64,000 nucleotides of DNA from Thalassomonas sp. RHCl1 (GTDB taxonomy: Bacteria; Pseudomonadota; Gammaproteobacteria; Enterobacterales; Alteromonadaceae): NCBI RefSeq assembly GCF_947387555.1, contig NZ_CANDNZ010000001.1, positions 496,001-560,000 of the forward strand. Direction: 5' to 3'. Below the pieces are notes generated by a model. The model was not told where the DNA came from, did no database searches, and saw nothing but the letters and a program-made list of their open reading frames with translations. Position numbers and translations under genes: made by a program. Positions 10,201 to 17,159 of this stretch are shown one piece after another (the stretch's first letter is position 1; every line of letters begins with the position of its first letter).

Positions 10201-11560
10201 GTATGGCAATGGCATTAACCGTACTCTGACATATAACAGTAATGGTCTGGTGCACACCATTGACTCAACTGGGGTGCAAAGTTTAACTTACACAGATACT
10301 TATGACCTTGGGCAAATCAATAAAATCACAAATAATATTGATGGCAGGATATCAACAAGCAATATGTCATATATCAATGGGCGACTAGGCTTTTATCAAA
10401 ACGGCTCAGAAAGCAAACAAATTAGTCATGATGGTTCTGGTAACCGGAAAACGTTAAAAACGATATCGAGCGAGAACCTTCCCGAAATTACTTACAATTA
10501 TGAAACTGGCAGTAACCGTTTAATCAGTGAAGTGAGTAGTGGTGAGACCTTAACTTATAGTTATGATAATGCAGGTAATGTGGTTAAACGTGCTAGTACA
10601 AATAATCAGTCAGCGGCAAAAATGATAAAATATAATGCAAGCTATGAATATAATGCCATAGGGCAGCGGGTGATTAAGCGCGTAGGCAATGAAGATAGCA
10701 TGACAGAAACGCATTTTATTTATGATCTTCAAGGTAAGTTATTATCAGAAGGGCATAATAAACATTACATTTATAATGGTAATGATATCGTTGCTTTAAT
10801 CCAGGATGGACAGTTGTATTATGTTCATAATGACCATCTTGGCCGGCCGGAAGTAATTACTGATAGTAATAAAGAAATAGTATGGTTGGCAGATCTGGCA
10901 CCTTTTGATAGCAGGGTAGTACACAGTCAGATTGGAGAGTTTAATATTGGTTTCCCGGGGCAGTATTATGATAGTGAAAAGGATTCTTGGTATAACATGT
11001 TTCGGGATTATGATGCTAAGACGGGAAGGTATCTACAGTCGGATCCTTTGGGGTTGGGAGGTGGAATAAATACTTATGCCTATGTGGGGGGGAATCCTGT
11101 AAATGCATATGACCCGTTTGGCTTGGAAATTCAGTTTGCTATTGGTGTAGGGTACGGCAGTCACTATGCTCTCGCTGGTGTTGAACAAACATTCACGATA
11201 GGTGTTTCACTCGATTGGAATCCAGGTAACTGGCAGGTCTTTGCGCAGCAGACAAATGCTGCAGGTATTGGTCCTGGGTTTTATATTGGAGCTGATTTCA
11301 TTGGTGCTGGTAGCGTTAGTGATGGTCCTTTAACTCCCGGTTATTCAAATGATACTATGGCAACGTTTGCGCTTGATGGTGGAGAGGTACTGGCATGCGG
11401 GGTGGCAGTTGATTTTGACACAAATGGAGTTGGCGGTCTGGGAGGAATGGTAAAAGGTGGCCCGGGAGTCGGTGCTCGAGCGCTTTTTGGAGTTAGGCAA
11501 ATTAATACATGGGCATCTCCGACTTTCAAAGATTACTTACGAGAGGTTATTTTTAACTAA
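7268..11560 (+). CDS. RHS-repeat protein with RHS core and orphan C-terminal tip
   Basis: A 1430-aa polymorphic-toxin-type protein. After a short hydrophobic N-terminus comes a DUF6531-like opening (CGNPVDYRTGLKVETFTDY, residues about 137-155), then dozens of YD repeats (YDxxGRL...) to about residue 1170. The RHS-associated core follows (YYVHNDHLGRPEVITD; FPGQYYDSEKDSWYNMFRDYDAKTGRYLQSDP) and ends with the PxxxxDPxGL signature PVNAYDPFGL at residues 1277-1286. The remaining 144 residues are Gly-rich and beta-like; they carry no toxin fold that I know. RHS shells normally encapsulate the tip and release it after cleavage near this motif. The N-terminus lacks PAAR or other T6SS adaptors, so the export route is unclear. 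Confidence 0.9.
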   Translation: MKFSKLKTALFCGLMTGQVTYQPVDEPFLDDEETSAVSAGWGWGIVTVSANSFTCPEGADESACHAAEERWIATQRAEEENSTELITVVGQRINGPDFSEYNEFTRSALGVLLASLSYDLYGEPEESDNHESDQKLCGNPVDYRTGLKVETFTDYMAAGFNPLGVKRTYSTENSRWHTEPQFVFGKDWKSSYDLAMKVSSHSTTLGQPAIFLYRSDADDITLVSGDGVNYYDTRDDLRETVLVVQGNKYIYENAIGNRETYLEDGRLIQLEYKDGTTHTYHYPDDSRQFDKVSHSSGRYLSFYWAEGRVSRVLDQALNEYSYSYNEDGRLSKVTYPDGDSVSYHYTVSEPNGITNIVLSGVSYNDKQYSWFEYNHPNYAKYVTSSKHANDIDKYTFEYVRWNSDRRIIQTTITNPLGHKSVHDFDEEYGGEELVTNLASANCPAMTTTKTFDRYGYIKKEVDVNGNITLFDYDNEGTLNGKTIASGTPEEYTLTYEWDADSGQILKETGPNTVKTYQYNDRNMTTLMTLASNGNDGQPIKTITQLKYDYEFHDNGLPKKITTTNAKGEITLRNYNSFGDLTSQTDGYGGTVTFENYDAHGRVGKVTTVEGLVKTYTYTLRGQVASMKEHAVDAGITRSFSYEYNVKGQITKETMPDGSYTTYTYDDAYRLIKKSQSNGYGASYTLDNMGNILSESLIEPMTQAEIEAVADSGEAATTKVVLTTTNTYDELGRKLTAAVDNIKYGYSYDNLGNIVKQTTPTGEYSYTYDALSRPLETTDAVNSEMTKVYNAFGLSSVTGSSNQVTDFSLDAFGNKLSENSPDRGLTEYTYDMDTLSISTETTANGAVITYTDSLSANTLIRTKQVGNRKQEIHTSAQGLIKYFSDDSGETNISYNSLLMPTRQVSKILSEGTETSYTTHWEYDSFGRIKGLTYSDGSSLSYSYDAHGQPSAITATINAVEIPVLSELSVNVWGAVNSFKYGNGINRTLTYNSNGLVHTIDSTGVQSLTYTDTYDLGQINKITNNIDGRISTSNMSYINGRLGFYQNGSESKQISHDGSGNRKTLKTISSENLPEITYNYETGSNRLISEVSSGETLTYSYDNAGNVVKRASTNNQSAAKMIKYNASYEYNAIGQRVIKRVGNEDSMTETHFIYDLQGKLLSEGHNKHYIYNGNDIVALIQDGQLYYVHNDHLGRPEVITDSNKEIVWLADLAPFDSRVVHSQIGEFNIGFPGQYYDSEKDSWYNMFRDYDAKTGRYLQSDPLGLGGGINTYAYVGGNPVNAYDPFGLEIQFAIGVGYGSHYALAGVEQTFTIGVSLDWNPGNWQVFAQQTNAAGIGPGFYIGADFIGAGSVSDGPLTPGYSNDTMATFALDGGEVLACGVAVDFDTNGVGGLGGMVKGGPGVGARALFGVRQINTWASPTFKDYLREVIFN

Positions 11561-11589
11561 CTTTTTATATATTTGATAGGAATAGAGTT

Positions 11590-11916
11590 TTGAGTAATTT
11601 TTTTAATATTAAATTTATTTTATATATTACAGGGCTTGTTTGTTATTTTTTTACTTATTATAACTACATCAATGAAATGGGAGCTTATACATATACTTTA
11701 ATTGTTTTTTTCTTATCATTGCCTGTTATGTATTCAGGTCTTATTAAAGCAGAAATGAAGGTTGATGGTATTTGGGTTTTAAAAAAAGTAGGAGTTTTTT
11801 TGTTTGCTTTTTTAATTGTATTTAGTAAGCAAAGAGAAGACATTATTAGGGCAATATTAGATTCAATTTTAATTGCATTTTTCTTTTTGGCTTTTTTGAA
11901 ATTAAAAAAAATATAG
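11590..11916 (+). CDS. small multi-pass membrane protein, candidate RHS immunity protein
   Basis: A 108-aa protein with three to four hydrophobic helices (residues about 8-25, 33-52, 66-82, 88-104) and a Lys-rich end. I use the TTG at 11590 because an AGGA lies 8 nt upstream; no ATG is available near the start. It begins 30 bp after the RHS stop and its DNA is extremely AT-rich compared with the rest of the window. Position and size match an immunity gene for a membrane-acting tip. No sequence family is recognised, so the role is inference from context. Confidence 0.5.
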   Translation: MSNFFNIKFILYITGLVCYFFTYYNYINEMGAYTYTLIVFFLSLPVMYSGLIKAEMKVDGIWVLKKVGVFLFAFLIVFSKQREDIIRAILDSILIAFFFLAFLKLKKI

Positions 11917-11980
11917 GTAAAAGTAATAGTTAAAACAAAACAAAAAGGGACCCCTCTAAATTGGATTAACTGAAAATCGC

Positions 11981-12032
11981 GGTCTAGGCTTTAATTTAAG
12001 AGTTTATTTACTCGGAGGTTAAAGGCTAGACC
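11981..12032. repeat. inverted repeat in front of the RAYT pseudogene
   Basis: GGTCTAGGCTTTAA (11981-11994) and TTAAAGGCTAGACC (12019-12032) are complementary at 13 of 14 positions and enclose 24 nt containing the GGAGG ribosome site. REP-type hairpins commonly flank RAYT genes, which suggests this is a REP-like element. Confidence 0.5.
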
Positions 12033-13103
12033 CGTGCCCGTAAACATCAAGTTTGTTTAGAAGAAACGCCTTACTATCACTGCATTTGCCGCTGTGTTCG
12101 TAGGGCGTTTTTGTGTGGGGAGGATAACAGTACCGGGCAGAATTTTGACCATCGAAAGCAATGGTTGGTAGATAAAATAACCCAGTTGGCCTCAGTCTTT
12201 GCTATTGATATTTGCGCCTACGCCATCATGGGTAATCACTATTATTTGGTGCTCAGGGTAAATAAACACCAAGCTCAGCAGTGGGATAGTCGAGAAGTGG
12301 CGTTACGCTGGATGCAGCTGTTTAAAGGGCACCCGCTGGTAGACCGATATTTGTCAGATGTTAAAACTACTCAGGCGGAAAAAGATAAGGCGCTTGAGCT
12401 GATTGAAAAATGGCGTAATCGTTTATTTGAACTGGGCTGGTTTATGCGTTGTTTAAATGAACATGTCGCGGTGCAGGCGAATAAGGAAGATAACTGCAAA
12501 GGCCGCTTCTATTCGTTACCATCCCTGGAACTCCCCCTTCGGGCCAGCTAAAGCTGTTCTAATTTTTTCCTGAAAAATTAGTGGGAAGGATGTTTTAAGT
12601 CCCAGGCTCTGCTTGATGATACCGCTTTGCTGGCCTGTATGGCCTATGTTGATTTGAATCCTGTACGGGCGGCGATAGCACAGACCCCGGAGGAGTCGGA
12701 TTTCACCAGTATTCAGCAGCGGATAAAAGCGCTGGCTGGTGCAAAAAAAGCTCAACAGTTACAGCCCGCTAAAATATTACCCTTTACCGGTTATAAACCC
12801 CATGGCAAACCGGGTTCGGGTTTGCCATTTAAATTATTCGATTATTTAAATCTGGTGGAATATACCGGGCGCTGTGTCAGAGAAGATAAACGCGGTTTTA
12901 TCCCGCCAGATATCAAGCCCTTATTTACCCGTTTAAACATTAATGAACAAGACTGGCTGGACGTCGTTAAAGATTTTAACCGCCACTTCATTAGCGCCGC
13001 CGGTAGCCCTGAAAAACTAAGCCGGTGGGCGGAGAAAACCGGTAGAAAATGGTGCGCTACCCATCAATCGCTACATCTCTATAGCAACCTTTATACTGAA
13101 TAG
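12033..13103 (+). pseudogene. decayed REP-associated tyrosine transposase (RAYT, Y1/IS200-like)
   Basis: In one frame the sequence reads a full RAYT: RARKHQVCLEETPYYHCICRC, RRAFLCG, QWLVDKI, CAYAIMGNHYYLVL, the NCKGRF-WEG-FKSQALLDD block, and AYVDLNPVRAA. RAYTs nick and join single-stranded REP hairpins. Three lesions are visible. First, no start is in frame: a TAG lies at 12027 and the GTG after the GGAGG site (12034) is out of frame by one. Second, the HUH metal motif HYH is HYY. Third, 72 bp are inserted between NCKGRF and WEG (12510-12581), bringing an in-frame TAA at 12549. The parts remain readable as frames at 12111-12551 and 12627-13103. Confidence 0.8.
12510..12581. repeat. 72-bp palindrome-rich insertion inside the RAYT gene
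   Basis: The RAYT block NCKGRF/WEGCFKSQ is interrupted by exactly 72 bp (24 codons). The insert holds a perfect 9-bp stem, CTAATTTTT-TCCTG-AAAAATTAG, preceded by CTGG...CCAG and AGCTAAAGCT palindromes. I see no target duplication. Its size and hairpin content resemble a REP/BIME-type or miniature element. Confidence 0.55.
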
Positions 13104-13164
13104 CTATATAGGCTGATAACGCATCCAGTGTTGTTGATTTATCCAGCATTTTAGTCTATGAATT

Positions 13165-13292
13165 AACAGGTGATCTCTTACCAAAGGAGGTACTTAAAAG
13201 CCGTTATGAATTGAAAATCAGGCGCTATCCCCGAGTGCTGGAACACCCGGAGACAGCTAACCAAAACGAACTTATACAGGAGTCCGTCATGG
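13165..13292 (+). promoter_or_regulatory. conserved leader of the SymE-like gene, copy 1
   Basis: From AACAGGTGA to the ATGG of the toxin gene this leader aligns along its whole length with 58728-58856, including GGAGGT...TTAAA, GCGCT.CCCC.AGTGC and an exact GAGACAGCTAACCA. Conservation of an untranslated region at two distant loci suggests an RNA-level control element; SymE of E. coli is controlled by the antisense RNA SymR. Confidence 0.5.
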
Positions 13293-13573
13293 CTGAATAT
13301 AATCATACGCCAGAGCATTGTTTTGCAAAAGTAAAATATCCTGCCTATCGGCAGCTTACCGTACTGGAAACCACCTGCGAGTCGTCATTGAAAACCCGCG
13401 GTATAGGCATTAATTATGTGCCGGTTAACCTTGAGCCTTGCATTGTGCTCAGGGGAAAATGGCTGGGACAAGCCGGGTTTGCTATTGGGCAAAAGGTGAG
13501 TGTCGTGATTAATCAGGATGAAATTACCCTCTGTCCTCAACAGGCTGATATCGGCCGGTCACGCGAGAAATAA
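13289..13573 (+). CDS. SymE-like toxin
   Basis: A 94-aa protein. Residues about 25-90 read RQLTV...YVPVNLEPCIVLRGKWLGQAGFAIGQKVSVVINQDEITL, which matches the SymE (PF08845) AbrB-like fold with the hallmark L+GKWL-x-AGF-x-G signature. SymE of E. coli is an SOS-induced type I toxin, recently linked to nucleoid condensation, and is repressed by an antisense RNA. I start at the ATG at 13289, with AGGA 7 nt upstream, rather than the TTG 26 codons earlier. Directly downstream of the RAYT pseudogene, in an accessory region. No antitoxin protein is adjacent, as expected for this class. Confidence 0.7.
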   Translation: MAEYNHTPEHCFAKVKYPAYRQLTVLETTCESSLKTRGIGINYVPVNLEPCIVLRGKWLGQAGFAIGQKVSVVINQDEITLCPQQADIGRSREK

Positions 13574-13595
13574 CCTAACGTAAGGCATCAGAGCC

Positions 13596-13629
13596 AAGCC
13601 ACTGCAGTTGAGCTAAGTCGTAGTGGCTT
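13596..13629 (+). terminator. terminator of the SymE-like gene
   Basis: AAGCCACT (13596-13603) and AGTGGCTT (13622-13629) form an 8-bp perfect stem followed by TCTTTG, 22 bp after the toxin stop. The T-tract is weak. Confidence 0.5.
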
Positions 13630-13746
13630 TCTTTGCGGGGTTGAGTTCAGAAGGAATAGTTCTTCTGCTGAACCTGGGCAGATAAACGTGGCTTTGCTAA
13701 GCCTGTTTCCCTTACTGAAAGTAGCGGATTAAGCAAGGGTTATGAC

Positions 13747-13781
13747 AACCGCTATCTTAGCGCTACGTATAGATAGCGGTT
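13747..13781 (-). terminator. long hairpin after the HNH nuclease gene
   Basis: AACCGCTATCT (13747-13757) pairs perfectly with AGATAGCGGTT (13771-13781). It sits 28 bp past the minus-strand nuclease stop. There is no T-run, so it may be a processing or attenuating hairpin instead of a terminator. Confidence 0.4.
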
Positions 13782-13808
13782 GCGCTTCACTTTAATACCT
13801 GAATCGTC

Positions 13809-14153
13809 TTATTTCTTCAGCATAGATTTTAAATCGGCAAAAGGATTAAACGTTGCCGCTTCGTGGTTATTTTCTCCTGCGACCACTTCGGTTTTGTACT
13901 GGGCATGATCGGTATATTTGGCGTGTTCGTTGTCGTGACAATAAATACACAATAATTCCCAGTTACTGCCATCGTTGGGGTTATTGGTATGATCATGGTC
14001 GATATGGTGAACGGTTAACTCTTTGAGGTTGGAATATACGAATTCACGGGCACAACGGCCGCAAACCCAAGGGTACAATTTAAGTGCCCTGTCCCGGTAT
14101 CCCTGCTCTTTGCGTTTGTAATCCGGGCTGGTGCCAAACTTATCTGATGACAT
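13809..14153 (-). CDS. yajD: YajD-family HNH nuclease
   Basis: A 114-aa protein, the same size as E. coli YajD (115 aa). It opens MSSDKFGTSPDYKRKEQGYRDRALKLYPW and carries two Cys pairs (VCGRC and LCIYC) around the HNH core (VHHIDHDHTNNPNDGSNWELLCIYCHDNEH), so a structural zinc and a catalytic His-Asn-His metal site are likely. A DNA nicking or cleaving role follows from the family; the cellular role of YajD is unknown. It is monocistronic with ATG at 14153. Confidence 0.85.
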   Translation of the reverse strand: MSSDKFGTSPDYKRKEQGYRDRALKLYPWVCGRCAREFVYSNLKELTVHHIDHDHTNNPNDGSNWELLCIYCHDNEHAKYTDHAQYKTEVVAGENNHEAATFNPFADLKSMLKK

Positions 14154-14252
14154 GGTAGTTGCTTATGCTATGGTTGATTGCCCCATTGTAGAGGCAAGTG
14201 TATTTGATGGCAAATACTTGCCCCGGCCTCTGCTTTTATTGGCTTTCCTTTG

Positions 14253-14423
14253 CTAGCCTTTACCGGGATCTGTCCTGGTAAATTCTTCTATACACTCGCC
14301 GGCACTTGATTGCTGGTATTGCTCCAGTAATTGGTTAAACTCCTTCATTTCTTCTATGCTGGCATCTTGCTGATAAATCCTTTCTGACAACAGTTTGATC
14401 CGGCTAATCTCATCAGAAACCAT
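14253..14423 (-). CDS. 56-aa hypothetical protein
   Basis: An open frame of 57 codons on the minus strand, ATG at 14423 and TAG at 14253-14255. The product (MVSDEISRIKLLSERIYQQD... ending TRTDPGKG) is strongly amphipathic and predicted helical with Glu/Gln-rich coiled-coil character and one Cys. The codon pattern looks coding, with a G/C-rich third position like its neighbours. The ribosome site is weak (TTGGGT). It is 100 bp upstream of yajD on the same strand and may share its transcript. No family recognised. Confidence 0.45.
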   Translation of the reverse strand: MVSDEISRIKLLSERIYQQDASIEEMKEFNQLLEQYQQSSAGECIEEFTRTDPGKG

Positions 14424-14640
14424 AATAAATACCCAAGTTATTATTTTGATATAACTGAGTTAAGTATTGTGGAATATTTTCATAAGGCCAAAAGTTATGT
14501 GATTTTCCCGGCCTTTATCAACGCTATTTTTATTTTATATGAATCTAAGGCATGATAATGGGGTATAGTGCTGCTCTATAACAGCTGCCGGGTGCAGTTA
14601 GCCGTTGAACTTACCCGATGAGGTTAATCGTGGGAAATTT

Positions 14641-15399
14641 ATGAAAAGTTGTCTTATCTTCCCTGTAAAATCAGGCGTATTCCTGTTGTTGTTCTGCTTT
14701 TTTTCTTTACACGCACAAAATTTGCGTTTCGTCGCCGAAGAATTGCCGCCGTTTCATTTTACCAATGAGCATAACCGGCCTGATGGTGCTCTGGTTGAAC
14801 TTACCCGGGCACTGTTATCTCAGGCTGGCTTGAAAGGGGATATTGAGCTGGTGCCGTTTGCCCGCGCCTATAAGGTCACTAAAAATACAGAGAATACCTT
14901 TTTACTGTCCTTGCTGAAAACCCCGGTCAGGGAGGAAAGCTTCAAATGGGTAGGGCAAAGTTATAAAACCCGGGCTTTTCTGGTAGGACTGAAAAGCCGT
15001 GGGGATATTAAGCTCAATACCCTTGATAATGCCAAAGCCTATAATGTCGGCACCATACGGGGCTATTATTCAGAAACTTTTCTTAAACAGGCGGGGTTTA
15101 AGGAAAAGCAAAACCTGTCATTAAGTGTCAAATACGAGCATATGTGGCAGATGTTGTTTAAGGGGCGTATTGATTTGGTACTGACCAACTTTATTGCCCT
15201 GGAGCAGGAAATTGCCAGTATAGGTTTAAATGCCGGGGATATCGGTCAATATATCCAGGTAAAGGACTTCCCCGATGAACTCTATTTTGCCACCGGGCTG
15301 AAAACCCGGAATGAACTGGTGGAGCAGTTAAGGGCGGCGCTAATAACCCTTAAAAGTAATGGCCGCTACCAGAAAATCCTGGAGAAATGGCAATTGTAA
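14641..15399 (+). CDS. periplasmic SBP_bac_3-like binding protein
   Basis: A 252-aa protein with a signal peptide (MKSCLIFPVKSG, L/F-rich core, cleavage after LHA) and family 3 solute-binding features: LRFVAEELPPFHFTNEHNRPDGALVELTRALL at the start, FARAYK, the KTPVREESFKWVG segment, and a YNVGTIRGYYSE second lobe. I start at the ATG at 14641, with GGGA 7 nt upstream; the TTG 12 codons earlier has none. No transporter genes are adjacent, so ligand and partner are unknown. Followed by a terminator. Confidence 0.75.
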   Translation: MKSCLIFPVKSGVFLLLFCFFSLHAQNLRFVAEELPPFHFTNEHNRPDGALVELTRALLSQAGLKGDIELVPFARAYKVTKNTENTFLLSLLKTPVREESFKWVGQSYKTRAFLVGLKSRGDIKLNTLDNAKAYNVGTIRGYYSETFLKQAGFKEKQNLSLSVKYEHMWQMLFKGRIDLVLTNFIALEQEIASIGLNAGDIGQYIQVKDFPDELYFATGLKTRNELVEQLRAALITLKSNGRYQKILEKWQL

Positions 15400-15407
15400 G
15401 CCGTAAG

Positions 15408-15452
15408 ACTCCGGCTGCCCTGAATTGTTATCAGTCGCTCACCGGAGTTTTT
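15408..15452 (+). terminator. terminator after the SBP gene
   Basis: ACTCCGG (15408-15414) pairs with CCGGAGT (15442-15448), followed by TTTT. It also faces the stop of the convergent PEP-CTERM gene at 15478. Confidence 0.55.
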
Positions 15453-15477
15453 ATCTTAGTGTATTGTTAAACCGGGG

Positions 15478-16326
15478 TTAGCTTAAGCTGTTTTTTCTGT
15501 GGCCAAAAGAGAGCAGGCTAAGTGCTAGCCCCAGCATGCCCAAACTTGTCGGTTCAGGCACATCAACCGGGGTGCTGGCGGCAGAGGCGGCAACCAATTT
15601 GCTATCATCTTCAAAGTTTAAGCTCAGGGTATTCCAGGCGTCGGCATAGCCGTTTCTGGACTTGGCTTTCATTGAGGCTACCACAAAGAAGTTTTCTCCC
15701 GGTTGCAGATCAAAGCTCAGGCTGTCGAGGTTGTTAACATCGATGCCGCTGTTGATATATAAAGTGGTTTTGTCTTTTTCCATATCAGAGGCCAGCTCAT
15801 AATACAGGGTGGCTATATCTGTGCTCCACTCCAGCGAGTCACCGATGAAAATTGCAACATCAGCTCTTAGGCTGTTATTGCTGTAACCGTCGTTGTTATT
15901 GCTCCCGACCGAGCCGTGTAAATTTATATCCAGATCTATAGTGGTGGCTTCGGTGCCTGTGTAGGTATAGCGCTGCATGGCAAAGGCTTCTGCGTTGCCG
16001 CCTTTTTGCTCATCGGAAGAGGCCTGAACTTTGAGTGCCGGCAGGTACGAACTGCCGTCAAGTGCGGCATAGGCCTGGGAGTAGCCATAACTGATTTCGC
16101 TGGCATAAGCGCTGTCATTTGATAGTCCGCCATCATGGGTATTAATAATATCGCCGCCGTTGGCTGTGGTGCAAGCGCTGGAGCAGTTACTGGCGGTGTA
16201 GCCGCCGGCGTAGGCGCCGTAATCAGTTATCAGGCTGGCCTGGGCGGTAAATGAGATAGCACCGGATAAGATTAGGATTGCAGAGGCTTTTTTGATAAAA
16301 GGTAATGATTTGATTTGATTGGTCAT
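15478..16326 (-). CDS. PEP-CTERM sorted secreted protein
   Basis: A 282-aa protein with a signal peptide (cleavage after TAQA, about residue 30) and a canonical PEP-CTERM tail: VPEPTSLGMLGLALSLLSFGHRKNSLS, i.e. the PEP triad, a transmembrane helix and a basic end. Exosortase cleaves such tails and attaches the protein to the envelope or matrix; no exosortase gene is in the window. The mature domain has a CSSACTT pair near residue 50 and beta-rich repeats with YSNNS-type turns; no enzyme motif. An FNR-type box lies about 100 bp upstream of its start. Confidence 0.8.
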   Translation of the reverse strand: MTNQIKSLPFIKKASAILILSGAISFTAQASLITDYGAYAGGYTASNCSSACTTANGGDIINTHDGGLSNDSAYASEISYGYSQAYAALDGSSYLPALKVQASSDEQKGGNAEAFAMQRYTYTGTEATTIDLDINLHGSVGSNNNDGYSNNSLRADVAIFIGDSLEWSTDIATLYYELASDMEKDKTTLYINSGIDVNNLDSLSFDLQPGENFFVVASMKAKSRNGYADAWNTLSLNFEDDSKLVAASAASTPVDVPEPTSLGMLGLALSLLSFGHRKNSLS

Positions 16327-16426
16327 TTTTTCTAGTCCATTGTTGAAAAATTAAAATCGCCGCGTTTGAGCAATAAACGGGCCTAAAAAACAAATCAGAT
16401 ATAAAACAGGCGTTTAAATTTCTTGT

Positions 16427-16440
16427 TTGATCCAGATCAA
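16427..16440 (-). promoter_or_regulatory. FNR/ANR-type box upstream of the PEP-CTERM gene
   Basis: TTGAT-CCAG-ATCAA matches the FNR consensus TTGAT-N4-ATCAA at all ten defined bases, and the dyad extends by one more pair (T...A). It lies 101 bp upstream of the start codon at 16326, a usual distance for an activator site. Confidence 0.6.
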
Positions 16441-16489
16441 ATGGCAAAAAATGATACCTGTAAAATTAATGGACACTAAGTTGTTGATT

Positions 16490-17029
16490 TTATAAGCGAT
16501 AAAGATAAACCGGTGAGCGGTAAAAATCATTCAATTGCAGGGTTGTTGTTGGCGTCAGCGTCGGGCAGGCAAAATTATTGCTGATGATATAGTGTAAATG
16601 GTGTTGCTCGGCTGCCAGTTTGCCGGCTATCGCCTTCATCGCGCCGGGATATAAATAACACACCAGTACCGAGGCCGAGTTCAGCTTTGCCGTTAAAAAG
16701 TCCGCCCGCTTCAGGGTTAAGTTGTCCAGTCTGAAGATAAGTTTCAGCGCATATGCCGTCAGGTACGGGACCCAAGATAATTCATAGCCGGTAATTTTCC
16801 GGTCGGGAAAGGTTTTTGCGGCGGCAACCACAAAATGCCCCCAGCCACTGCCAAAGTCGACAATTTCACCTTTGCCGGTGTCTTTGCACAGTTCAAGCAT
16901 CGCTTCTCGGGCTTTCCCTGAGCTGGGCATGGGAGAGATCCCTACGGCAAGCGTGCTGTAGATAATGGACAAGGCCATCAGGATAAAAAAGCTCAGCAGT
17001 AAAATTTCAAACAGCGACATAACAGGCAT
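16490..17029 (-). CDS. membrane-anchored class I SAM methyltransferase
   Basis: A 179-aa protein. An N-terminal hydrophobic helix (residues about 5-28, MSLFEILLLSFFILMALSIIY) anchors it, followed by a Rossmann methyltransferase core: motif I IVDFGSGWGHFVVAAA (about residue 57), the acidic end of strand 2 in ITGYELS, and VLVCYLYPG as motif IV. It is shorter than typical small-molecule methyltransferases. The family of anchored 'SAM-dependent methyltransferase' in gammaproteobacteria has unknown substrate. ATG at 17029 with AAGGA upstream. Confidence 0.7.
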   Translation of the reverse strand: MPVMSLFEILLLSFFILMALSIIYSTLAVGISPMPSSGKAREAMLELCKDTGKGEIVDFGSGWGHFVVAAAKTFPDRKITGYELSWVPYLTAYALKLIFRLDNLTLKRADFLTAKLNSASVLVCYLYPGAMKAIAGKLAAEQHHLHYIISNNFACPTLTPTTTLQLNDFYRSPVYLYRL

Positions 17030-17159
17030 TAAAACGTTTTTCCTTAGGATATCAGATGCTCGGGGGATTTAATAATGTGTATAATATCCGCCAACAAACG
17101 GGCCTGTTGATTTTTGTTTAACCATCAAGCCAAACCAGATCAGGAAAAGGAAAAAAGCC

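Noticed and set aside
13211-13288. Extension of the SymE-like frame upstream to a TTG
   Set aside because: The added residues are the translated conserved leader and the ATG at 13289 has a proper ribosome site.
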